Source: an uncultured Opitutaceae bacterium (GTDB lineage Bacteria; Verrucomicrobiota; Verrucomicrobiia; Opitutales; Opitutaceae). From it: a DNA stretch of 64,000 nt. Each line of letters starts with the position of its first letter. Positions within the stretch are counted from its first letter, which is position 1. The notes beneath the pieces were generated by a model, which did not search any database, was not told the origin of the DNA, and was given only the letters and a program-made list of their open reading frames with translations. This document shows, one piece after another, positions 56,162-64,000 of this stretch. The translations under genes and the position numbers were made by a program. The DNA is taken from contig CALFXL010000019.1 of NCBI GenBank assembly GCA_937958045.1, forward strand, positions 1 to 64,000. Reading direction: 5' to 3'.

Positions 56162-57310
56162 TCAGGCGGAAACGATCAAACGGCGGAAATTCACGTCGGC
56201 GCCGAGCACGCCCAGCAACGTGCCTGCGGCATCGCGCAAAGCCACCGCCACGGTGAAACAGAAGTCGTTGTTGGCCGCGGAGCGATAGATGTCGGTCGAG
56301 GAGACGTCGTTGTTGCGAACGCTTTCCTGAAACCACGGACGCTCCGACCAGTCGCGGCTCATGCCGACAGAATCGCGCGTGATGCCCGCGCCGGAACGCA
56401 CGACGTTATCCACAATTTGGATACCGCTCGCATCGGTCACGTAAGCGAGTTCGAAACTGGGATTATCCTGCAGCCACGCTTCGAGCGCGGCTTCGACACG
56501 CTCGCGCTCCGGCATCATATCGACCAACACCGGCACCAACTCGCGCAGAATCCGCTCGGCGCGTTGATGCGCTTCAAAGCGGAATGCGCCCACGCTGAGC
56601 AAAAGCGACTCGGTCAACGCATTCACATGCACGCCCATCGAGTGAAGCACGCGCGCGCTCTGAAGCTGATCGCCCGCGCTGGCGTTGAGCCCTTCCACCT
56701 CGCGCTGCACCGCGCCGACGTTGCAGGACGTCGCCATCGAGCCTTCGACAGCGCGCAGACCAGCCACCGCTTCGACCTGCGCGATACGCGTCTGCATTTC
56801 GCGCACACAGGTTTCGATTTCGTGCGTACTGCCGCCCGTGCGATCGGCCAAGCGCTGCACTTCTTCGACCACGACGCCAAACGACCGCCCTTGTTCGCCC
56901 GCGCGCGCGGCTTCGATGCTGGCGTTAACCGAAAGAATGCGCGTCTGCATCGCGATGCGCTCCACGACCGCGAGCGTCTCGCCGACTTGTTCGGACGATG
57001 CGCGCAACGCGCTCACGGCTTGATCGAGATTTTGCGTGAGCGCAGCCATCGTTTGCGCAATGGAAGCCGCTCGCGCCGCCTGTGTTTGCGCCTGCCCCTC
57101 AAGCTCCGCGGCAAACAACGCCAACTGCGGACCTAGCTCCGCGAGCTGTACTGAAGCGCGCGCGATGTCCAAGACACGCCCCGACAAATAGCGCGACGGC
57201 GCGACCGGCGATAAAGCGGGATCTTCTTCGAACGCAGAATCGTCCTGCCCGGCGGAAACCGCGGGAGCGTTTTCAAGCAAGCGCCGGGCGCGAAAAAAGT
57301 TGGCGAGCAT
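56162..57310 (-). CDS. Soluble chemoreceptor-like protein with C-terminal sensor
   Basis: 382 residues without a signal peptide or membrane helix. Residues about 60-225 form an MCP signalling coiled coil whose tip ERIAMQTRILSVNASIEAAR (117-136) closely follows the CheA/CheW-contacting consensus. Residues about 255-382 look like a PDC/Cache-type sensor (WFQESVRNNDVSSTDIYRS, then GVLGADVNFRRLI), placed after the signalling part rather than before it. The coiled coil is short, so coupling to a kinase may differ from classical receptors. No che genes are nearby. Confidence 0.78.
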   Translation of the reverse strand: MLANFFRARRLLENAPAVSAGQDDSAFEEDPALSPVAPSRYLSGRVLDIARASVQLAELGPQLALFAAELEGQAQTQAARAASIAQTMAALTQNLDQAVSALRASSEQVGETLAVVERIAMQTRILSVNASIEAARAGEQGRSFGVVVEEVQRLADRTGGSTHEIETCVREMQTRIAQVEAVAGLRAVEGSMATSCNVGAVQREVEGLNASAGDQLQSARVLHSMGVHVNALTESLLLSVGAFRFEAHQRAERILRELVPVLVDMMPERERVEAALEAWLQDNPSFELAYVTDASGIQIVDNVVRSGAGITRDSVGMSRDWSERPWFQESVRNNDVSSTDIYRSAANNDFCFTVAVALRDAAGTLLGVLGADVNFRRLIVSA

Positions 57311-57472
57311 GCGCTCTCCTTAGCAGGTCGCGTGCGCGTGGAGCTTGTTTGATCAGAAAAAAGTCCCGTAGCTACGTTCTATCAGCAAGATCACTATGCA
57401 CCAGCTGCGCAGAACCCATTTGCGCTGGGCGTGGCGCTTTCATCCGGTCGCGCAACCGATCGCGTGCGCGAG

Positions 57473-57493
57473 TGTATCCAAAATTACCCTACA
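57473..57493 (-). repeat. Copy 4 of the 21-base dispersed element
   Basis: Minus strand TGTAGG-N10-ATACA (one change in the first hexamer), about 40 bases beyond the ATP synthase terminator and 163 bases upstream of the chemoreceptor-like gene. Orientation is the same as in the other three copies. A role in that gene's promoter is possible. Confidence 0.4.
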
Positions 57494-57533
57494 TATTCTC
57501 ACGATCCGCAACCCCACCGAAGCGGCGTCCCGC

Positions 57534-57564
57534 AAAAAAAGCGCGGCCGTTGCGGGCCGCGCTT
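57534..57564 (-). terminator. Terminator of the ATP synthase operon
   Basis: AAGCGCGGCC and GGCCGCGCTT form a perfect 10-bp stem with a 6-base loop, followed on the minus strand by seven T, about 26 bases past atpC. Confidence 0.94.
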
Positions 57565-57589
57565 GGGAAAAAAGAAACGAGCGTCGAAG

Positions 57590-58000
57590 TCAGCGGCGAC
57601 GACGTTTGAGATCGAGCTGTGCGACGGAGAAGCGGACGATGCCTTCGAGGCGTTCGACTTCGGCGGGATCGAGTTGATCGCGAGTGCGAAGCGCTTCTTC
57701 AGCGCGCGCCTGCGCCTTTTGCACGGCGTCCTCATCGATCGTCGCTTCGTTGATCGCGCGTTCAGCAAGCACCGAAACCTTATCGCCATCGATCTCCGCG
57801 AAGCCATCGCCGACCGCGAGGTATTCCGTGCGGCCGTCCTTGGTGGTGACGCGCATCTCGCCGGCCGTCACCTGGGTGAGCAGAGGGATGTGGCCGGGCA
57901 GAATGCCGATCTCGCCTTGGACCGTCGGGATGACGACGGTCTCAATGACGTCCGAATAGACCCGGGCTTCGGGTGTGACGATTTCGAGAGTGAGAGGCAT
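57590..58000 (-). CDS. atpC: ATP synthase F1 epsilon subunit
   Basis: A 136-residue protein: beta-sandwich (TLEIVTPEARVYSD, GEIGILPGHIPLLTQV) and C-terminal two-helix regulatory domain ending in an Arg run. Part of the F1 central stalk. Last gene of the atp operon. Confidence 0.96.
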   Translation of the reverse strand: MPLTLEIVTPEARVYSDVIETVVIPTVQGEIGILPGHIPLLTQVTAGEMRVTTKDGRTEYLAVGDGFAEIDGDKVSVLAERAINEATIDEDAVQKAQARAEEALRTRDQLDPAEVERLEGIVRFSVAQLDLKRRRR

Positions 58001-58078
58001 TGTGAGGAAGTATTAAGTAACAAGTATCCAGTTTTTAGATACGGCTGGATTTTGTTACGTGGAACTTGGCGCTGAGGA

Positions 58079-59500
<1,422 letters not shown>

Positions 59501-59547
59501 ATTGAAAGGGCGGAGAAGAGGGAGGGACGAAACGGGATGCGAAAAGA

Positions 59548-60411
59548 TCAGGCGGCCGAGAAGGAGGCGGCGGCGATTTCGAGGATTTCCTGCGTGATGG
59601 CGGCTTGGCGCGCCTTGTTGTATTCGAGGCTGAGTTCGCCGACGAGTTTGGTGGCGTTGTCCTTGGCGGTCTTCATGGCGACCATGCGGGCGCTGTGTTC
59701 GGAGGCCTTGGCGCTGAGGACGACCTGATAGAGGTAACGGTTGACGTAAAACGGCAGCAGCGCGTCGAGCACGGCGGGCGCGCTCGGTTCGAAGAGCATG
59801 TCGCGCGTGTCGGCGTTAACAGACTTGGGATCGACCAGCGCCTGGAATTCGGCGACGTTGCTGAGCGGGAGGATCGGACGGATGATCGGCTCCTGCACGA
59901 GCGTGTTTTTGAAACGTGCGTAGATGACCTCGACGGTGTCGACGACGCCTTCGAGGTACTGCTTCATGAGGAACTCGACGGCGACCTTCACTTCGTTGAA
60001 GGGCACGCGGTCATGCACCGGGAAATCGGCGATGAGATCGCGTTGCGTGCGGGCGAGGAATTGCGAGCCCTTGCGACCGATCGCGACGAACTTGGCGGGC
60101 GTCTTGATCTCGGAAACGAGCTTGAAGAGATTCGCGTTGAGCGGACCGCAAAGACCTTTGTCGGTCGTGACCAGGAGAATGCCGCGGGTCTTGACCTCGC
60201 GCTTGACGAGGAAGGGATGCGCGGACTCTTCGACGCGCGAAGCGAGCGAGGCGAGCATCGAGGCCAGCAACTGCGCGTACGGACGGCCGGCGAGCGCGGC
60301 GCTCTGAGCCTTCTTCATTTTCGAAGCGGCCACGAGTTCCATCGCCTTCGTGATCTGGCGGGTGTTCTTGACCGACTTGATGCGTCGGCGGATGTCGCGG
60401 GTTGAGGCCAT
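59548..60411 (-). CDS. atpG: ATP synthase F1 gamma subunit
   Basis: A 287-residue rotor subunit. The N-terminal helix (STRDIRRRIKSVKNTRQITKAMELV, quoted in part as KNTRQITKAMELVAASKMKK) and the C-terminal YNKARQAAITQEILEIAAAS are conserved. The ATG at 60411 (MASTRDI) matches family starts; the longer frame was rejected. Confidence 0.97.
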   Translation of the reverse strand: MASTRDIRRRIKSVKNTRQITKAMELVAASKMKKAQSAALAGRPYAQLLASMLASLASRVEESAHPFLVKREVKTRGILLVTTDKGLCGPLNANLFKLVSEIKTPAKFVAIGRKGSQFLARTQRDLIADFPVHDRVPFNEVKVAVEFLMKQYLEGVVDTVEVIYARFKNTLVQEPIIRPILPLSNVAEFQALVDPKSVNADTRDMLFEPSAPAVLDALLPFYVNRYLYQVVLSAKASEHSARMVAMKTAKDNATKLVGELSLEYNKARQAAITQEILEIAAASFSAA

Positions 60412-60491
60412 AGAGGAGGATTTCCGATTTTCGATTTCGAGCAGCCGGGTCGCGGCCGCTCGAAAATTCAAAAACTAGAATCGAAACGAGA

Positions 60492-62018
60492 TCAGCCGTT
60501 GTAGGTGGACTTCCATTCGTTCAAGGCGGCCTCGATCTTGGCTTCGAGGTCCTTGTCGAGAGCGGCCTTGGTGCGGATTTCGGTGAGGAGCGCGTCCTTG
60601 CGGGTGGCGAAGAATTCGCGGAGCGCGACGGAGGCGGCGGTCACCTTCTTGATGTCGAGATTGTCGTAGAAACCTTTTTGCAGCGCGAAGATGGTGACGA
60701 CCTGGAGCTCGATCGGAATCGGACTGAAGGCGGGCTGCTTGAAGAGTTCGACGATGCGGGAACCGCGGTCGAGCTGCGCCTTGGTCTTGGCGTCGAGGTC
60801 GGAGCCGAACTGCGCGAAGGCGGCCAGTTCGCGGAACTGCGCGAGCTCGCCCTTGAGTTTACCACCGACCTGCTTGGTGGCCTTGATCTGCGCGGACGAA
60901 CCGACGCGCGACACGGAGAGACCGACGGACACCGCGGGGCGAACACCTTGGTTGAAAAGGTCGGTTTCGAGGAAGATCTGGCCGTCGGTGATCGAGATGA
61001 CGTTGGTCGGGATGTAGGCCGAGACGTCGCCCGCGAGCGTTTCGATGATGGGCAGCGCGGTGAGCGAGCCTTTGCCGTCGAGACGCGCCGAGCGCTCGAG
61101 GAGGCGGGAGTGGAGATAAAACACGTCGCCCGGATACGCTTCGCGGCCGGAGGGGCGCTTCAAGATGAGCGAGATCTGGCGATAAGCGACGGCGTGCTTG
61201 GAAAGATCGTCGTAAACGATGAGCGCGTCTTCGCCGTTTTCCATGAACCATTCGCCGATGGCGGCGCCGGCGTACGGAGCGAGGTATTGATTGGCGGGAT
61301 TGTCAGCCGCGGGCGCGGTGACGATGACGGTGTACTCAAGCGCGCCGGCGGCTTCGAGGGCGGCGATGGTGCGGACGATGTTGGAGTTTTTCTGACCGAT
61401 CGCGACGTAGATGGAGTAAACCGGGCGGAACTTCGGATCGCCGGAAGCGAGGCCGACTTTGTTGATCTTGGCCTGGTTGATGATCGTGTCGATCGCGATG
61501 GTGGTCTTGCCGGTGCCGCGGTCGCCGATGATCAATTCGCGCTGACCGCGACCGATCGGGATCATGGAATCGATGGCCTGGATGCCGGTGAAGAGCGGTT
61601 GATTGACCGACTTGCGGGCCATGATGCCGGGCGCGATTTTTTCGACGGGGAACGTTTCCTTGGCATCGATCGGGCCTTTGCCGTCCACGGGGTTGCCGAG
61701 GGCGTCGACCACGCGGCCGAGGAGAGCGCGGCCGACGGGAACGGAGAGGAGCTTGCCGGTGGTGGTGACTTCGTCACCTTCCTTCAGCTTGGAAACGTCG
61801 CCAAGGACGACGCAACCGACTTCGTCCTGCTCGAGGTTGAGCGCGATGCCGATGACGCCGTTGGGGAACTGCACCATTTCATTGTAGGCGACGTCGGAGA
61901 GTCCGTCGATCTTTGCCACGCCGTCGGCGACGGAGCGGATCTTGCCGGTGTTTTTCTTGACCGCTTTGTTCTGCAGTTTGGCGATCTGTTGTTCGATTTG
62001 TTCGAGGACCGTGCTCAT
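60492..62018 (-). CDS. atpA: ATP synthase F1 alpha subunit
   Basis: 508 residues. Walker A GDRGTGKTT, the regulatory-site LIVYDDLSKHAVAYR and the ITDGQIFLETDLFNQGVRPA segment (in part GQIFLETDLFNQGVRPA) identify the non-catalytic alpha chain. Confidence 0.98.
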   Translation of the reverse strand: MSTVLEQIEQQIAKLQNKAVKKNTGKIRSVADGVAKIDGLSDVAYNEMVQFPNGVIGIALNLEQDEVGCVVLGDVSKLKEGDEVTTTGKLLSVPVGRALLGRVVDALGNPVDGKGPIDAKETFPVEKIAPGIMARKSVNQPLFTGIQAIDSMIPIGRGQRELIIGDRGTGKTTIAIDTIINQAKINKVGLASGDPKFRPVYSIYVAIGQKNSNIVRTIAALEAAGALEYTVIVTAPAADNPANQYLAPYAGAAIGEWFMENGEDALIVYDDLSKHAVAYRQISLILKRPSGREAYPGDVFYLHSRLLERSARLDGKGSLTALPIIETLAGDVSAYIPTNVISITDGQIFLETDLFNQGVRPAVSVGLSVSRVGSSAQIKATKQVGGKLKGELAQFRELAAFAQFGSDLDAKTKAQLDRGSRIVELFKQPAFSPIPIELQVVTIFALQKGFYDNLDIKKVTAASVALREFFATRKDALLTEIRTKAALDKDLEAKIEAALNEWKSTYNG

Positions 62019-62053
62019 GCGACGAGAGGGAGGCTAGGGATGTTTGAAAGAGT

Positions 62054-62446
62054 TTAGACGTTGGCAGCGAGTTCGCCGAGGCGGGCGGCGACGGAGTTTT
62101 CGTAAACGTCGTCGCCAATGCGCACGCGCAGACCGGCGATAAGCTCGGGCGCGGACTTGGCGGAGGCGGCGACGGGACGGCCGTATTTCTTGCTGAAGAG
62201 GGCGCCGATGGCGTTGACGGCGTCGGGTTGAATCGGGCCGGCGTGTTCGACGATCGCCTGGCTGCGGGCGATTTCGGCGGCGACGAGACGTTCGTAAGCC
62301 TTGAGGACGGCGACGGTCTGCGCGGGCTTGGTCTTTTCGACGTAAGCGAGGACGCCGGCGACACGCTCAGCCGAGATGCTGCCGTTTTCGAAGCTCAGTT
62401 TGAAGAGCTGACGGGCGAGTTGTTGGGCTTGTTTTTTGACGGCCAT
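62054..62446 (-). CDS. atpH: ATP synthase F1 delta subunit (short form)
   Basis: 130 residues, against about 175-180 in most bacteria. The C-terminal part (GLRVRIGDDVYENSVAARLGEL) matches the delta C-terminal signature. The N-terminal helical domain that binds the top of alpha is reduced or divergent. Identity rests on this motif and the fixed operon position between atpF and atpA. Confidence 0.9.
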   Translation of the reverse strand: MAVKKQAQQLARQLFKLSFENGSISAERVAGVLAYVEKTKPAQTVAVLKAYERLVAAEIARSQAIVEHAGPIQPDAVNAIGALFSKKYGRPVAASAKSAPELIAGLRVRIGDDVYENSVAARLGELAANV

Positions 62447-62488
62447 GGCTCGGCGCGGAAACGTCGGTTAAAAACGGGAGGGCGGCGC

Positions 62489-63067
62489 TTAGACGTTGGC
62501 GAGCTCGCGGGTGGCGGTCTCGTTGTAAGCGGCGCGGTCGGCGTCCGTGAGTTTCTTGGCGAGGACGCGTTCGGTGGTGGCGACCACGAGGCGGGCGATT
62601 TCGCCGCGGGCGTCGGCGAGCATCTTTTTGTGCTCGAGCTCGATGGCTTGCTGGGCCTTGGAGATGAGGCCGTTGGCACGCTCGGTGGCTTCTTGCTGCG
62701 ACTTGTCGGAGAAGTCCTTGGCGGTGCGGCGGGCTTCTTCGATGATCTTGTTGGCCTCGAGCTGGGCGGCCTTGACGATGTTGGCGCTCTCCTGCTGGGC
62801 GGCGGCGAGCTGCGACTTCATGTCCTCGGCGAACTTGAGGCCGGCTTCGATCTTGCCCGTGCGCTCATCCATCGTCGCGAGAACCGGCTTGATGGCGAAC
62901 TTGTAGAGCACAAACGCGAGGATCGCGAAGCTCAGAAGCTGCATGCCGATGTAGACCGGATCGATGCCGAACTGGAGGACCAGATCGTGCAGAAGGCCAC
63001 CCTCGGCGGCGTGGGCCGGGTGAGCTTCAACGGAAGGTGTCGCAGCGGCGAGGATGAAGGAGAACAT
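62489..63067 (-). CDS. atpF: ATP synthase Fo b subunit
   Basis: 192 residues: an N-terminal hydrophobic, signal-like stretch (MFSFILAAATPSVEA), a membrane helix (YIGMQLLSFAILAFVLYKFA) and a long charged coiled coil (about 65-180) forming the peripheral stalk. The extra N-terminal segment before the membrane helix is longer than in E. coli b. The ATG at 63067 is preferred over 63118. Confidence 0.94.
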   Translation of the reverse strand: MFSFILAAATPSVEAHPAHAAEGGLLHDLVLQFGIDPVYIGMQLLSFAILAFVLYKFAIKPVLATMDERTGKIEAGLKFAEDMKSQLAAAQQESANIVKAAQLEANKIIEEARRTAKDFSDKSQQEATERANGLISKAQQAIELEHKKMLADARGEIARLVVATTERVLAKKLTDADRAAYNETATRELANV

Positions 63068-63139
63068 GAGAAAAACAGGAAAAGGAGTCAGACGAGCCGC
63101 GCGGGGTCGGAAGGACACCGCGCGGCAGGTTTCAGAAAC

Positions 63140-63343
63140 TTACTTGGCGAGGAAGAGCGCGAGGAGGCCGAGACCTTCCGCGAGCGCCATACCGAGAATG
63201 GATTGGACGAGGATTTTGCCGGAGGCGGCGGGATTGCGGCCGACCGCTTCAGCGGCCTTGGTGCCGATGAGGCCGACCGCGGTGGCGGCGGCGATGAGGC
63301 CAGCAGCGCTGGCGATGTTGCCGGTGATTTGAGCGAGGATCAT
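63140..63343 (-). CDS. atpE: ATP synthase Fo c subunit
   Basis: A 67-residue two-helix proteolipid of the rotor ring. The polar loop has GRNPAASGK, and the ion-binding carboxylate is the Glu in MALAEGLGLL of helix 2. The surroundings lack the Gln/Ser-Thr set typical of Na+-specific rings, so proton coupling is likely. It is somewhat shorter than the usual 70-85 residues. Confidence 0.96.
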   Translation of the reverse strand: MILAQITGNIASAAGLIAAATAVGLIGTKAAEAVGRNPAASGKILVQSILGMALAEGLGLLALFLAK

Positions 63344-63419
63344 GGGAGGTGTGTTGTTATGTGTTCGTTCTCTCGGTTGTGCACATGTTTATTATATATG
63401 CTCCCAACCGGGAAAGGGA

Positions 63420-64000
63420 TCAGTGGGCAGCTTCCTTGGCCGAGCCGTGTTCATCATGGCCATGCTCATCGCCATGGTCGTCACCATGATTACAGATGAG
63501 CCCGATATAAACCGCCGTCAGCAAGGTGAAGACGAGGCCTTGGACAAAGCCGACGAGCAGTTCCAAGAAATAAAACGGGAAGAGGAAGTGCATCGCGTGG
63601 AGAAGATTTTCTCCACCAAACACGTTGCCGAAGAGACGCATCGAGAGCGTCACCGGACGAATGAAGATAGAAACAACCTCAATCACGCCCACAACGAGGA
63701 AGACGAGCGAGAGGCCCCAATACATCGCGGGGGCGAGTTCCTTTTTATCGGCCTTGTTTCCGAAAAGATCTTTGATGAGCAGACCGGGGCCGGCGTACTT
63801 CATCACAATAATAAACCACGCTCCAAAGGATACGAGCGCAAGCGCGATGGTACCGTTGAGCTCGGAAGTATGCGGGCGGATGAGCGGAGTAGTCACATGG
63901 AAATGTCCATCGACTTCATGCCCCCAACCGATCGTACCAACACCAGGGATGAGTCCCGACCAATTATGAAAGACAATAAAGATAAAGAGCGTGAGCAAAA
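63420..64000 (-). CDS. atpB: ATP synthase Fo a subunit (5' end outside the window)
   Basis: The frame is open to the window edge; 193 C-terminal residues are visible. The essential stator Arg is in IRPVTLSMRLFGNVFGGENL, and FPFYFLELLVGFVQGLVFTLLTAVYIG forms the last helices (in part FLELLVGFVQGLVFTLL). The C-terminus continues into a hydrophilic tail rich in His, Asp and Glu after the last helix, unlike most a subunits. First gene of the visible operon; atpI, if present, lies outside. Confidence 0.95.
   Translation of the reverse strand, partial: LLTLFIFIVFHNWSGLIPGVGTIGWGHEVDGHFHVTTPLIRPHTSELNGTIALALVSFGAWFIIVMKYAGPGLLIKDLFGNKADKKELAPAMYWGLSLVFLVVGVIEVVSIFIRPVTLSMRLFGNVFGGENLLHAMHFLFPFYFLELLVGFVQGLVFTLLTAVYIGLICNHGDDHGDEHGHDEHGSAKEAAH

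Overview
The window is a GC-rich bacterial chromosome segment with densely packed genes on both strands. It looks like a member of the Verrucomicrobiota, most likely an Opitutus-like genus. That placement is inferred from the mix of genes: an imuA-imuB-dnaE2 mutagenesis cassette, a rhombosortase next to a GlyGly-CTERM carbohydrate-active exoprotein, a CE7-type acetyl esterase, a TorF-type porin and an F-type ATP synthase operon. No 16S gene is present to confirm it. There is no prophage, CRISPR array, insertion sequence or rRNA operon; one tRNA is visible.

Layout. 1-7.4 kb: the end of an unknown gene, an RluA-type pseudouridine synthase, a small unknown protein, a rhombosortase, and a convergent giant secreted pectate-lyase-like protein whose C-terminus is a rhombosortase recognition tail. 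7.4-12.8 kb: a tightly spaced imuA-imuB-dnaE2 translesion operon behind a palindromic LexA-like operator. 12.8-13.4 kb: a gene-free stretch and a CAU-anticodon tRNA. 13.6-30 kb: mostly single housekeeping genes: glutamate dehydrogenase, a DUF annotated as a DNA glycosylase, a rhodanese, a membrane protein with two cyclic-nucleotide-binding domains, a response regulator, a phosphodiesterase, a metallopeptidase, an FKBP, moaA, a TlpA-like lipoprotein, a cellulose-synthase-like glycosyltransferase, a LysR regulator, a YggS PLP protein, a SirB1-like protein, aroE, a HAD phosphatase and a kinase with a small basic partner. 30-36 kb: a CNNM/CBS membrane protein, an HDOD protein, a protein with three copies of an unrecognised domain, and a secreted acetyl esterase.

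36-43.5 kb is an arginine-biosynthesis cluster: argG, argF, argD, argB and argC on the minus strand, with argJ inverted in the middle. Together these cover N-acetylglutamate to argininosuccinate; argH and argA are not in the window. 43.6-44.5 kb holds rplM-rpsI. Then come a TorF-family porin, DUF423, a CCA-adding enzyme, transaldolase, an RmlD-like reductase and a lipoate ligase. 50-57 kb has a DUF4412 protein, a DUF5069 protein, an O-antigen-ligase-like protein, a ferrous iron uptake set (feoA-feoA-feoB plus a 54-residue Cys-rich membrane protein) and a soluble chemoreceptor-like protein. 57.6-64 kb is the F1Fo ATP synthase operon in the order atpB-E-F-H-A-G-D-C, read on the minus strand; atpB runs off the window edge.

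The most interesting items are: the rhombosortase beside its presumed substrate; the three-fold repeated unknown domain at 32.7-34.6 kb; the PqqD/M50-like membrane protein that appears to have lost its zinc motif and gained two cyclic-nucleotide domains; the kinase/small-protein pair; a 21-base element found four times in intergenic positions, always in the same orientation; a 22-bp-armed inverted repeat between argG and argF; and two candidate operators (imuA and the porin gene). None can be proven as a new system from this sequence alone.
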